Shown here one piece after another: positions 9,464-18,382 of a stretch of DNA of 64,000 nucleotides (its first letter is position 1; each line of letters opens with the position of its first letter). This stretch comes from Tissierella sp. MB52-C2 (GTDB lineage Bacteria > Bacillota > Clostridia > Tissierellales > Tissierellaceae). The notes under the pieces are model-generated. The model was not told where the DNA came from, ran no database searches, and saw only the letters and a program-made list of their open reading frames with translations. The DNA is taken from NCBI RefSeq assembly GCF_030931715.1, contig NZ_CP133261.1:3140643-3204642 (forward strand), read 5' to 3'. The position numbers and the translations under genes were made by a program.

Positions 9464-10923
9464 ATTTTACTCCCCTCCCCAATACACTCCACAAGTGCTC
9501 TTGCTTTCCTTAAAGTCTCTTCATATTCACTTTCAGGGTTTGAATCCGAAACTATCCCTGCTCCGGCTTGTATATATGCTATATTATCCATAAAGACTAT
9601 AGTCCTTATGGCTATACAAGTATCCATATTGCCATCAAACCCCAAATATCCAATAGCCCCTGCATATATTCCTCTTTTTCTATTTTCTAGCTTTTCTATA
9701 ATCTCTAATGCTCTTAATTTTGGTGCTCCAGATACAGTTCCTGCTGGAGCACAAACTTTTATAACATCATAATTACTTAAACCTTTTTTGATTTTTCCTG
9801 TTACATGGGAAACTATATGCATTACATGAGAATATTTTTGTATTTCCATAAATCGATCTACTTCCACTGTTCCATCTTCTGATATTTTTTCTATGTCTTC
9901 TTTAGACAAGTCTACTAACATCAAATGTTCCTTTTGCTCCTTTTGATCTTCTAATAAATTTTTTGCATAAATTTCATCTTCCTCTAAGTCTTTTCCTCTA
10001 GGTCTAGTGCCTGCAATAGGGCAGGTTTCTACCTTATCTTTGTTTACCTTCACTAAAGTCTCTGGAGAAGAACCAACTATATGATAAAATCCAAAATCTA
10101 TATAATACATATATGGAGAAGGATTTAAAACTCTCAGTTTTCTATAAGATTCAAAAGGATCAATTTTTGTATGGAAATCAAGTCTTTGGGATAAAACTAC
10201 TTGCAATAACTCCCCACTTTTTATATATTTCTTAGCTTCTAAAACCTTTTCTATAAAACTTTCCTTTGTTTCATTACTAGTATAATAAACTTCTTCAAAA
10301 TGTATTTTTGCCTCTTTCTCTATATAAAGTTTAGTTTCGAGTATTTCTTCCTTTGCTTTTTCTATCTCTAATACTCCTTCTTCATAGGTTTCTTTTAAGG
10401 ATTCTCCTATTTCTAGAATTACAACAATCTTTATCTTTTGTCTTATATGATCATAGATGATGATATTTTTAGGCAATAAAAGGTGTAAGTCTGGAGTTTT
10501 TATGCTATCCTTATTTGTACTTACTACTCCATTGCCATCTTTTATTAAATCATAACCAATGAAGCCTACGGCTCCACCTGTAAAATCCTCTGGACTTTCT
10601 ATTGGAGCTATTTTGTATTTGTCTATAATTTCTTGTACAATACTAAAAGCGTCTCCCTCTTTTTTTATTGTCTCATCCTCTTTAATTATTGTAACTTCAT
10701 TGCCATAAGCCATAATCTCCATAAAAGGATTTCTTCCCATATAAGAATATCTCCCCCACTTAATTCCCCCTTCAACACTTTCCAATAGAAAGGTCTTTTT
10801 ACATTTGCACAACTTACTAAATAAAGAAATAGGTGTTTCCATATCACCATCTATTTCCAATGAAATAGAAACTACTTTTCTTTCTTTACTTAGTCTTTTA
10901 AATTCTTCATAATCTGGATACAT
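9448..10923 (-). CDS. trpE: Anthranilate synthase component I
   Basis: Converts chorismate plus ammonia to anthranilate; first committed step of tryptophan synthesis. The N-terminal part carries the feedback-site type motif LLESVEGGIKWGRYSYMG; the C-terminal chorismate-binding domain has GELLQVVLSQRL, PSPYMYYIDFG, CPIAGTRPRGK, SGAPKLRALEII and YAGAIGYLGFDGNMD. I start it at ATG 10923 behind GGGGG; the open frame continues to 10959 through the leader terminator. It is the first structural gene after the T-box leader. The LLESVEG motif suggests normal feedback inhibition by tryptophan. Confidence 0.96.
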   Translation of the reverse strand: MYPDYEEFKRLSKERKVVSISLEIDGDMETPISLFSKLCKCKKTFLLESVEGGIKWGRYSYMGRNPFMEIMAYGNEVTIIKEDETIKKEGDAFSIVQEIIDKYKIAPIESPEDFTGGAVGFIGYDLIKDGNGVVSTNKDSIKTPDLHLLLPKNIIIYDHIRQKIKIVVILEIGESLKETYEEGVLEIEKAKEEILETKLYIEKEAKIHFEEVYYTSNETKESFIEKVLEAKKYIKSGELLQVVLSQRLDFHTKIDPFESYRKLRVLNPSPYMYYIDFGFYHIVGSSPETLVKVNKDKVETCPIAGTRPRGKDLEEDEIYAKNLLEDQKEQKEHLMLVDLSKEDIEKISEDGTVEVDRFMEIQKYSHVMHIVSHVTGKIKKGLSNYDVIKVCAPAGTVSGAPKLRALEIIEKLENRKRGIYAGAIGYLGFDGNMDTCIAIRTIVFMDNIAYIQAGAGIVSDSNPESEYEETLRKARALVECIGEGSKICSQQ

Positions 10924-10946
10924 AGTATAATCCCCCTTTTTTTGGT

Positions 10947-10985
10947 ACAAAAAAAGCACTTCGTCCTAATAAGGACGAAGTGCTT
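10947..10985 (-). terminator. Second (downstream) terminator of the T-box leader
   Basis: A 14-bp perfect stem (AAGCACTTCGTCCT with its complement, 4-base loop) followed by seven T on the minus strand, ending about 24 bases before the trpE start. Confidence 0.85.
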
Positions 10986-11045
10986 AACACTCCGTGTTGC
11001 CACCTTTTTTAGGTAATCTTATATCCTAGGTAATAAAACAAAAAA

Positions 11046-11078
11046 ACATTTCAATCCTAATGTTTAGGACGAAATGTT
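11046..11078 (-). terminator. First (upstream) terminator of the T-box leader
   Basis: Stem ACATTTC...GAAATGT with an inner TCCTAA/TTAGGA helix, followed on the minus strand by a run of T. Its T-box-proximal arm overlaps the antiterminator that the first T-box would form. Confidence 0.8.
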
Positions 11079-11326
11079 ACACCTCGCTATGCCACCTAAT
11101 ATAGATAGTTGACTACCTCACTCTAAAGATACGGAAATAATAATATTTCGATATCCCGTCTTTATAACGTAAGACACTCGGCTAATGATACTCTCCTAAG
11201 ATTTCACACCGCTTCTCATGGAACCATTCAGCAGACCATCCGTATCGGGCTTCCACCGTCCCCGACTCTCTAAACCTTCAAGTATTGCTTACTTTTTCCA
11301 ATCAATGAATTCTTTAACTTTTAAAG

Positions 11327-11355
11327 ATTGTAATATAAAAAAACTTTTTTGTCAA
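11327..11355 (-). promoter_or_regulatory. Promoter of the trp-aro operon
   Basis: TTGACA at 11350-11355, a 17-base spacer and TACAAT at 11327-11332 on the minus strand, a near-consensus sigma-A promoter placed just upstream of the T-box leader. Transcription should begin near 11320. Confidence 0.85.
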
Positions 11356-11457
11356 TATTTAATTTTATGAATATTTTTCCAATTATTGTATATCATATCT
11401 AATATAACTAATCACACAGTCCTTTTTTCAGAATAATATGTATATTATCTTGAAAAT

Positions 11458-11486
11458 TTGACAAAGTAAATCTTTTTGATTACAAT
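11458..11486 (+). promoter_or_regulatory. Promoter of the YabE-like gene
   Basis: TTGACA at 11458-11463, 17-base spacer, TACAAT at 11481-11486, about 30 bases before the ATG at 11518 with TAGGAGG as ribosome site. It diverges from the trp promoter about 100 bases away. Confidence 0.8.
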
Positions 11487-11517
11487 ACTAGAATAGTGAA
11501 TTTATAGGAGGTATTTT

Positions 11518-12549
11518 ATGGAAAATTATCCAATTAGCAAGACTTGGAAATTCTTAGTCTTGGCAGCCCTCACTATAGCTATAACTGTATCTTTAGGGTT
11601 TTTTATGTACCAAGGTAGTATAAGTGATATTACCTTACAAGTGGAAGACGAAGTCATTGAAGTGGCTTCAAAGGCCAAAACAGTGGAAGCCTTTCTTAAA
11701 TCTGAAGGCATCTCCATTGAGGAGGATACCTACATCAATGTAAATTTGGACACAGAAATTGAAGACAATATGAATATAATTATAAAACAACCTAAGTCAT
11801 ATACTATTTCATTCAATGCTGGGGATTTGGATATTAGATCTGTCCATTCTACTGTTCGAGAAATATTAGATGACCAAGGCATTGTATTAGGTGAGAAAGA
11901 CTTTACTTATCCTGAACTGCATAAGAAAATATCCAGTGGTGATAAGATTGAGTTATTCCAAGTTGAGGAAAAAATTGAAACCGTTGAGGATGTTATTCCC
12001 TTTGAAAGGACAGTAAATAAAAATCATAAATTAGATTATGGAGTAGTACAAACTGTTCAACAGGGTAAAAATGGACTTAAGAAATCTCAATACAAAAAAG
12101 AATATGTAAATGGTGTATTGAGATCAACGGAATTAGTAAAAGAAGAAATAGTCACTAAACCTGTTTCTGAAATTGTGGAAAAAGGTACAAACAATTTAAT
12201 AGTTACCTCTAGAGGTAACACTAGCTATAGAAAAGCTGTGACTATGACAGCTACTGCATATGATCTATCCTTTGAAAGCTGTGGTAAACGGCCAGGGGAT
12301 AAATATTATGGCCTTACAGCTTCTGGTACAAAAGTTAGGCCTGGAGTAGTTGCTGTTGACCCTAAAGTAATACCACTTGGCACTAAACTTTATGTTAAGA
12401 GCCTTGATGGAGCTAAAGATTACGGTTTCGCTGTAGCAGAGGATACAGGTGGTGCAATAAAAGGAAATAAAATAGACCTTTTCTTTGAAAGTGGCAAAGA
12501 TGTATCTAATTTTGGAAGAAGAAAGGTTAAAGTATATATATTAAATTAA
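11518..12549 (+). CDS. YabE-like cell-wall protein (DUF348-DUF348-G5-3D)
   Basis: Exported protein probably acting on peptidoglycan in the manner of resuscitation-promoting factor relatives. A membrane anchor or signal covers about residues 10-33. Two DUF348 (ubiquitin-like) repeats follow (VEDEVIEVASKAKTVEAFL and FNAGDLDIRSVHSTVREIL), then a G5 domain around residues 145-215 (EEKIETVEDVIPFE ... VTKPVSEIVEKGT). The C-terminal 3D domain (about 240-343) has the triple Asp: AYDLSFESCGKRPGD, VAVDPKVIPLGTKLYV and AVAEDTGGAIKGNKIDLFF. Domain order equals B. subtilis YabE (family knowledge), which also sits near the yaa/yab block. It has its own promoter and terminator. Confidence 0.9.
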   Translation: MENYPISKTWKFLVLAALTIAITVSLGFFMYQGSISDITLQVEDEVIEVASKAKTVEAFLKSEGISIEEDTYINVNLDTEIEDNMNIIIKQPKSYTISFNAGDLDIRSVHSTVREILDDQGIVLGEKDFTYPELHKKISSGDKIELFQVEEKIETVEDVIPFERTVNKNHKLDYGVVQTVQQGKNGLKKSQYKKEYVNGVLRSTELVKEEIVTKPVSEIVEKGTNNLIVTSRGNTSYRKAVTMTATAYDLSFESCGKRPGDKYYGLTASGTKVRPGVVAVDPKVIPLGTKLYVKSLDGAKDYGFAVAEDTGGAIKGNKIDLFFESGKDVSNFGRRKVKVYILN

Positions 12550-12580
12550 AGTAGGCTCCAAAAGAGCCTACTTTAATTTA
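12542..12580. terminator. Bidirectional terminator between convergent genes
   Basis: Arms 12542-12558 and 12564-12580 (taaattaaagtaggctc and its complement) with loop CAAAA. The 3' ends of both the YabE-like gene and the convergent c-di-GMP gene lie inside the hairpin. Confidence 0.85.
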
Positions 12581-15188
12581 TTTCATTCCATTTGCATTTG
12601 AGAACTTCTTCTACAAATACTTTTGCCAAATAAGGATCAAATTGAGTTCCTGCATTGTTTTTAAACTCTATTATTATTTTATCATGGGGCAGTGCCTTTC
12701 TGTAAACTCTATCAGCTGCCATTGCATCATAGGAATCAGCAATTGCTATGATTCTTGATATTAAAGGTATCTCATCTCCTTTTAACCCCTTAGGATAACC
12801 AAGTCCATCATATCTTTCATGATGACTAAGGATATATTCTGCTATTTCTGACATTTCATTGACTGTACTAAGTATTCTATATCCAATTTCAGGATGTTTC
12901 TTCATCTCTTTCCATTCAGATTCACTAAGTTTTCCCGGCTTGTCCAATATATTCTCATTAATTGCAATTTTTCCTATATCATGGAGCAATCCAACATTTT
13001 CTACCTTCTTTAATATATCCTCTTTCATTCCTAGGGCCTTTCCTAATTCTTGAGATAATTTTGCCACTCGTTGAGAATGTTCTTCTTCCCTTTTATTTTT
13101 CTCATATAGTGTCTTTATTATGGTTTCTATGGTTTTGCTTCTCATACTAGGTCCTTCAAAGAGTTTATTTGAATACATACTATCTTCAGCTTTTTTCAAT
13201 ACCTTGGAAATATTAGTATCCATATTATATTTAGTTCCAACGCCAAAGGATACAGATATTTCTATTTTAGATAATTTCTTATTTTTTAATTTAGCATTCA
13301 AATTTAATTTCTTTAATCGATTTACAACATCTTCTGCCTGTTTTTCACTAGTCCCTGGTAGGATAATTACGAATTCATCTCCACTGACCCTTGCTACTAT
13401 ATCTCCTTTTCTACAACCATCTGCCATAAGACTGCCCACAGTCTGTAACAACTCATCTCCAGCCTTATGCCCAAAGGAGTCATTTATGAGTTTCAATCCA
13501 TTTACATCTGCCATTATGATTGTAAGAGGTAAACATTCTGGCATATCTAATCTAATAAGTTCCTCTTCAAAAAATCTTCTATTATATAATCCTGTTAATT
13601 GATCTTTATAGGATAGCCTCATTAGTTCCTTCTCCATTTTCTTCCTATTTGTTATATCTCCAACTACTGACAATACTTCTTTATGATTGAGTTTTACCAT
13701 TCTAACTTCGTAATCATAACTAGTATTTGAAAATTCAAGAGCATATTCAAAGTTTTCCATAGTATCATTTTCCAATACAGATCTTATTTTTTCCATGGCA
13801 ATATTTGATATTTCAGCAGAAAATAGTTCATGAATTTTTCTTCCTAAGAAATCCTCCTTTTGGAAATATAATTCATTACTATTAGATGCCTCTACTTCTA
13901 AGAACTTCCCCTCACTATCTATTATAAATAATATATCAGGCAGAGCTTCCATTATTGCATTGTTTTTTTCTAAAGCTTGTTTCAATTCTTTTTCCGATTT
14001 AACTAAATTAATATATTGATACCTCACCTCTTCTTCCATGGCTGCTAATTGTCCATAAGAGGCTTCTAATTCTTCATTTTGAGCTACTATTTCCTCACTA
14101 TCTTGTTCTATTTGTTGAAGAAATTCTTGAGTTTTATTTAATACACAATTAATAGCATTTCTTAGTTGGGCAAAAGGATCTTTTTCATCTATTGACATAC
14201 GATAACCGATATTTTCTTCGATATTTATATTTTTAATATCTCTGTCAAATTCATATATGGGAATTATTAAATTAACTTTTTGTAAATATATAAAGGATCC
14301 ATAAATGATTATAGATATGATTAATGCTATAATAAGCATTCTTATAATAACCTCATTATTGCCTTTAAACTCCTCTAAAGACATGAAATTTCCAATAACC
14401 CAATCTGTGTCTTCCATTGATTGGTAAGATAGGTATCCTAAAACTCCATCTAGCTCCATCTCTATTCTTCCAGTCTTATTTTTGATAATCTCTTCATATA
14501 TACCATTATATATACCATTTCCTATGGAATTGATATTCACCAAATCTTTGTTTACCTCATATTTATACTTTGGATGTGCCAATAGGTTCCCTGAACCATC
14601 TATTAAAAATGAATATCCTAAATCTCTAATTTTAGTACCTTGAACTATTTCTATAATTCCCTCCATACTAATATCCGCTGCTATGACACCTAGTAATTCT
14701 CCATTGTTATTATATACAGGTTGGGATATACCTATTATGAGTTCATTATCCTTTGCATCCTTATATATATCTGAAAATACAAGATTTTCTTCTTCTACAG
14801 CCTTTATATACCAATCTCTTTTTCTAATATCATAATCACTAGGCGGAATCCAACTGTCTGAATTTATGAGGACATTATTTATATCTCCAAAATATATTTG
14901 CTTAATTAAAGGCTGAATCTCCACTATTCTACGAAAATAATCCTTTACTTCATCCTCTGCCCATTTTTCTGTTGCCATATGTACTCCCATTCCAATAATA
15001 TACTGGCTATAATGGTCTAAATTGTCTTTTATTTGGTAGCCTAAGTTTTCTATGGATTTTTCCATATTTAATTCTTTATTTTTAGTTATTACATTATTAA
15101 AATAAGAGTATTGGATTATTAATCCCATACAAACAATTATAGTCAATATCAGGGCGAATAGATAAAATCTCCTTTGAATAGTCCTCAT
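12573..15188 (-). CDS. Membrane c-di-GMP protein: Cache sensor, PAS, GGDEF, HD-GYP
   Basis: Probably both makes and breaks cyclic di-GMP in response to an outside signal. Residues about 10-30 and 285-305 are membrane segments enclosing an extracellular dCache domain (IRKRDWYIKAVEEE, YNNNGELLGVIAADISMEGI). A coiled coil of about 70 residues and a PAS domain (NAIMEALPDILFIIDSEG) follow. The GGDEF domain reads VARVSGDEFVII, a Ser-for-Gly variant, with an inhibitory-site RKGD five residues before it. The HD-GYP domain has LLHDIGKIAI and HHERYDGLGYPKG with all signature residues. I start at ATG 15188 after GAGGTGG; a GTG three codons upstream lies inside that site. The final balance of synthase and phosphodiesterase activity cannot be read from sequence. 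Confidence 0.92.
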   Translation of the reverse strand: MRTIQRRFYLFALILTIIVCMGLIIQYSYFNNVITKNKELNMEKSIENLGYQIKDNLDHYSQYIIGMGVHMATEKWAEDEVKDYFRRIVEIQPLIKQIYFGDINNVLINSDSWIPPSDYDIRKRDWYIKAVEEENLVFSDIYKDAKDNELIIGISQPVYNNNGELLGVIAADISMEGIIEIVQGTKIRDLGYSFLIDGSGNLLAHPKYKYEVNKDLVNINSIGNGIYNGIYEEIIKNKTGRIEMELDGVLGYLSYQSMEDTDWVIGNFMSLEEFKGNNEVIIRMLIIALIISIIIYGSFIYLQKVNLIIPIYEFDRDIKNINIEENIGYRMSIDEKDPFAQLRNAINCVLNKTQEFLQQIEQDSEEIVAQNEELEASYGQLAAMEEEVRYQYINLVKSEKELKQALEKNNAIMEALPDILFIIDSEGKFLEVEASNSNELYFQKEDFLGRKIHELFSAEISNIAMEKIRSVLENDTMENFEYALEFSNTSYDYEVRMVKLNHKEVLSVVGDITNRKKMEKELMRLSYKDQLTGLYNRRFFEEELIRLDMPECLPLTIIMADVNGLKLINDSFGHKAGDELLQTVGSLMADGCRKGDIVARVSGDEFVIILPGTSEKQAEDVVNRLKKLNLNAKLKNKKLSKIEISVSFGVGTKYNMDTNISKVLKKAEDSMYSNKLFEGPSMRSKTIETIIKTLYEKNKREEEHSQRVAKLSQELGKALGMKEDILKKVENVGLLHDIGKIAINENILDKPGKLSESEWKEMKKHPEIGYRILSTVNEMSEIAEYILSHHERYDGLGYPKGLKGDEIPLISRIIAIADSYDAMAADRVYRKALPHDKIIIEFKNNAGTQFDPYLAKVFVEEVLKCKWNEIN

Positions 15189-15334
15189 ATATACCACCTC
15201 GACAATTTAATATAAGCATATACTTTATTTGACGTGAACCTCACATGACTACAGTCACGTGCTTCTAGTATCAATACTTATACCCATATTATATACATTT
15301 ACCATCCCCATAGGTAATGTTTTCCAAATATTCA

Positions 15335-15362
15335 AAAAAATGTTTCTTAAAGAAACATTTTT
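15335..15362 (-). terminator. Terminator after herA
   Basis: Perfect 28-nt palindrome (aaaaaatgtttctt plus complement) 50 bases after the herA stop, with a T-run in either direction. Confidence 0.75.
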
Positions 15363-15411
15363 TCATAGTTATATATTAAATTCATTAGTTAACTTTACTA
15401 ATTGTATCGCC

Positions 15412-17250
15412 CTATATTTCTTTATATCTATATCCGAATATGGTCTCTTCCTTCTTTATATAGCTCTTATCTACCATTTGTTTCAGCCTATCTTCTAAGG
15501 AGTCTAAGGTAAATGTAATATTAGCTTCCTTTTCAATTTCTATAACTATATCTAAAAGTTCTGTATCATTTATAGGTAGTTTAGATTTTATTATATTTAA
15601 AAACTTTTCATCATCTTCTTTTCCCTTGGTTTTTAACTCATCAAAGGGATTCTCTGTATGGGGGCTTGAACTTATGGCTGCTCTAATCCTTGCAAATATG
15701 GTTCTTCCCATGGAAGCCGAGGAAATAAATACGTCTCCTGTCCTTAAATAAGGAAGCCTTCTAGTTTCTTCCATTGTAAGGTCTGTTTCTTCCTTTATAG
15801 TCTGTATATCTGATGCCCTAACTGTTCTAAATATAAATTTAGTATTCAATTGAGCTGTTATAGTTTCATCTAATAATGTAGGTCTTTGAGTTGCCAAGAT
15901 TAGAAATGCTCCATATTTTCGTCCTTCCTGAGATATTTCCTTAAGTATAGATTTAGATGGAGAATCATATCCTTTAGGCGCAAAGTTGTGGGCCTCATCT
16001 GTAACTACTATGAATGGTGGAAAATATTCTGAATGGATTTTCTTATATAAAGCATCTTTATAATCTCTTCTCTTATGATATAGGCTATTTAACAGGTAGG
16101 TACTAAATACTTGAAGAATTCTAGTATTACCTTGAATAACCATTAATTTCCCCCTTTGAAGCCCATCTTCTATTTCACGTACATCTTTAGAAAATATACC
16201 TTCGTTATCTAACCTTTTTAGTCTCCATATTATTCCCTTTACTGAGTTGTAAGGGCAAGTTTTATCGTAGGATAAATAAAGCTCTTTTCTCTTCTCCCAT
16301 GCCTTTTTTTCTTCTTGATGATCTGCATAGTTAATCCTATTGTCTATCCTATCTATAGAACCTTCCTCTTGAGCCTCTGTCAACATCTGAAGTTTATTAT
16401 AGAAGCTGCTGAAGGAATCCTTTCTCTTAAACAATACGTCTACTACATTGTTCATGGAATCAGTAAGGTGAGAAGCCGCATCTAGCAAGTTTTTTAAGTC
16501 CTGACTAGATAAATCCTCAAACTTAACTCCTACATGATACCCTACTTGCAGACATTTGAACTTGTCCTTAAAGTCTATGGTATGATCTTCTAAATATCCT
16601 GCCCTTTCACTAAAGTCCATTTCAAAATGCGGGTCTAATACTATAGTAGGAATATTTTGTTTCATTAATTCTTCCAGCACTACCCTAAGTCCAAAGGACT
16701 TACCTGAACCTGAACCACCGAATACTCCTATGTGAGGATAATGGTGCATAGATCTTACATCTAATATATATGGTATCTCCCTTTGAGGACACAGTCCCTT
16801 TTCTTCAAATGTATATAAAAGATTTTTATATTCTTCGTCCATATCTACAGCCATATCATCTGTATTTTTAATAACACCTAAAACTAAGCCATCTTCTTTT
16901 TTAGTCTTTATCATTAAATCTTTTACTTCATGGAATTCTGGAAGTCTAACATCTGCTCCTGTTTGTACTGGATACAAAGCTTCATTTAAAAGTCTTACCT
17001 TAGCTATATAAATAGTTTCCTCATCAATATTATAGCCTAGAGTCTTCAGAGATTCCAATACAGAAGAATCTACAAAGTCTCCTGCTATATTTAAGGGAAT
17101 ATATCTATTAAAAGTCTTAGCCTCAACAACTTCCCCCATCAAATCATTTTGATAAGGATCTTCTATAATTAAAAATTCATTTATTCTAAAATTCCTAGTC
17201 TTAGATCCTATAAACACTTCCTGTTGAGTAGTAATGCCGACTATTTGCAT
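15412..17250 (-). CDS. herA: HerA-type DNA translocase/helicase
   Basis: Hexameric FtsK/HerA-family ATPase that works with the NurA nuclease in DNA end processing (known in archaea and some bacteria). 612 residues: an N-terminal HAS beta-barrel (about 1-100), Walker A FGGSGSGKSFGLRVVLEE near residue 178, Walker B FIVVTDEAHNFAPKG near 413, and a sensor region LILATQRPTLLDETITAQLNTKF. A helical insertion lies between the Walker motifs, and the C-terminus has a winged-helix look. It follows nurA by 35 bases on the same strand, with AAGGAGG upstream, so both are probably one operon. The pairing supports HerA rather than a generic DUF87 ATPase. Confidence 0.85.
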   Translation of the reverse strand: MQIVGITTQQEVFIGSKTRNFRINEFLIIEDPYQNDLMGEVVEAKTFNRYIPLNIAGDFVDSSVLESLKTLGYNIDEETIYIAKVRLLNEALYPVQTGADVRLPEFHEVKDLMIKTKKEDGLVLGVIKNTDDMAVDMDEEYKNLLYTFEEKGLCPQREIPYILDVRSMHHYPHIGVFGGSGSGKSFGLRVVLEELMKQNIPTIVLDPHFEMDFSERAGYLEDHTIDFKDKFKCLQVGYHVGVKFEDLSSQDLKNLLDAASHLTDSMNNVVDVLFKRKDSFSSFYNKLQMLTEAQEEGSIDRIDNRINYADHQEEKKAWEKRKELYLSYDKTCPYNSVKGIIWRLKRLDNEGIFSKDVREIEDGLQRGKLMVIQGNTRILQVFSTYLLNSLYHKRRDYKDALYKKIHSEYFPPFIVVTDEAHNFAPKGYDSPSKSILKEISQEGRKYGAFLILATQRPTLLDETITAQLNTKFIFRTVRASDIQTIKEETDLTMEETRRLPYLRTGDVFISSASMGRTIFARIRAAISSSPHTENPFDELKTKGKEDDEKFLNIIKSKLPINDTELLDIVIEIEKEANITFTLDSLEDRLKQMVDKSYIKKEETIFGYRYKEI

Positions 17251-17285
17251 ATTTTTCCTCCTTTTTAGTGATAACTATTTACCCT

Positions 17286-18281
17286 TTACTGCCTTTTAGC
17301 TCTTTCTGATACAAAAAACCTTTCATATAAATCTCTATCCATATATCTTTCCATAAGCCCCTTCATTATGGCATCAGATATCTGTACTTCTTTATCTACT
17401 ATATCTAGCCATAAAGGCACACCTCTGCTATTTTCTGGTGTTAAGGTAAATACTAGTCTGCCCATTTCTTCTAAGTATTCCTTTTGACTATCTATTATGT
17501 CCATACCTATGACTGTAGGCTGAAGAGATGATCTCATAAAGAGAGAAGAATATCCTTCTATATTCTTTTTATTTACTTCATCATTTATGATTATCATTTC
17601 ACCATATTTAAGCTGCCCAAAGAGCAATTCTCTATCATAAACATCTACACTCATATTAGAGTATACTTCCTTTAGTTTATCTCCTATAATAGAAGTCTTT
17701 ATATCCTTTATAACTCCAACTAATAATATCCCTTGTTTTTCACATTCTTCCCTTAGATTTATCCAGGAGTCATAGGAATATATATTATATCTAATTAAAG
17801 AACCATCCATAAGTATTGCATAGGGCTTATGGCTTCTTACAGCTTCAAGGGCAACTTCTACTTCTATACTGGCTAATAATTTGTTTCTCTGTTCAGCTAT
17901 TTCCTTTTCATCCTCTGCTAATATGCTTCTCTCCTTATCTGGAATCAAAGGTGTATATAGATCTGACTTAAATATAGGTTTATTATTGACTATTGTAGAC
18001 TTTGCCAATCCCTGAAATATATCTACAAAATGAGGATAAGCTCCGCCTATACGATTAGTAGAGCCATCTACCCCAACAATACCACCCTTAGCTTCATATA
18101 AGGCTAAATATTTATTATCTAGCTTTTCAAGAAAAGTAACCTTTCCTATATATTCTTCTATAAACTTTCTCAAAGATGGCTTGTCTATGGAAAGAACTTC
18201 CCTATACCTCTCTTCCATGGAACTATTAAGACTAGATACTTTCTCCTTTAGTTCATTATGTATATTATAAATAAAAATCAC
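17286..18281 (-). CDS. nurA: NurA-like 5'-3' nuclease
   Basis: Partner nuclease of HerA; resects DNA ends. 331 residues. The NurA core shows GIVGVDGSTNRIGGAYPHF with the first catalytic Asp at about residue 74, followed by VEVALEAVRSHKPYAILMDGSLIRYNIYS with a second acidic motif, as in an RNase-H-like fold, and a C-terminal GVPLWLDIVDKEV block. Next to herA, which strengthens the call. The start is uncertain: the GTG at 18281 overlaps its only good ribosome site (GGGGGTGA), so an unusual start a few codons later is possible. Confidence 0.8.
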   Translation of the reverse strand: MIFIYNIHNELKEKVSSLNSSMEERYREVLSIDKPSLRKFIEEYIGKVTFLEKLDNKYLALYEAKGGIVGVDGSTNRIGGAYPHFVDIFQGLAKSTIVNNKPIFKSDLYTPLIPDKERSILAEDEKEIAEQRNKLLASIEVEVALEAVRSHKPYAILMDGSLIRYNIYSYDSWINLREECEKQGILLVGVIKDIKTSIIGDKLKEVYSNMSVDVYDRELLFGQLKYGEMIIINDEVNKKNIEGYSSLFMRSSLQPTVIGMDIIDSQKEYLEEMGRLVFTLTPENSRGVPLWLDIVDKEVQISDAIMKGLMERYMDRDLYERFFVSERAKRQ

Positions 18282-18292
18282 CCCCGCTATTT

Positions 18293-18382
18293 TAGTGAAT
18301 AACTAATAACTAATAGTGAATAGTTGAAAAGATTAAAAGACACTCCTGCCTAACTACAAGCTATTCACTATTAACTATTCAC
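18293..18382. repeat. Imperfect inverted repeat of the TTCACTATTAACTATTCAC kind
   Basis: Left arm near 18293-18322 (agtgaataac...tagtgaatag) is nearly complementary to the right arm near 18361-18382 (ctattcactattaactattc), with about 38 bases between. The right arm runs into the rsmI stop codon. No second copy is obvious in this window. It may be a small repeat element or a weak terminator between rsmI and nurA. Confidence 0.55.

Larger units (their letters stand above)
10947..11320 (-). promoter_or_regulatory. Tryptophan T-box leader with one Stem I and two antiterminator/terminator modules
   Basis: Untranslated leader of the trp operon that senses uncharged tRNA-Trp. Reading leftwards: Stem I region with AGAGAGTCGGGGACGG and GGTGGAAGCCCG (about 11245-11272); a likely specifier TGG at 11224-11226 within GAATGGTTC. 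Then a first T-box AGGTGGCATAGCGAGG (11082-11097) with a terminator hairpin at 11046-11078 followed by T residues. Then a second T-box GGTGGCAACACGG (10992-11004) with a second terminator (10954-10985) and T-run just before trpE. Both terminators contain the motif TTCGTCCT in their T-box-proximal arm. No second Stem I fits in the roughly 40 bases between the modules. Trp specificity rests on the TGG and on the genes controlled. Confidence 0.9.

Noticed and set aside
12859-13602. Plus-strand frames opposite the c-di-GMP gene
   Set aside because: Shadows of the GGDEF-HD-GYP coding sequence without ribosome sites.
15259-15498. 79-residue plus-strand frame
   Set aside because: Runs through the herA terminator and the herA 3' end; no ribosome site.
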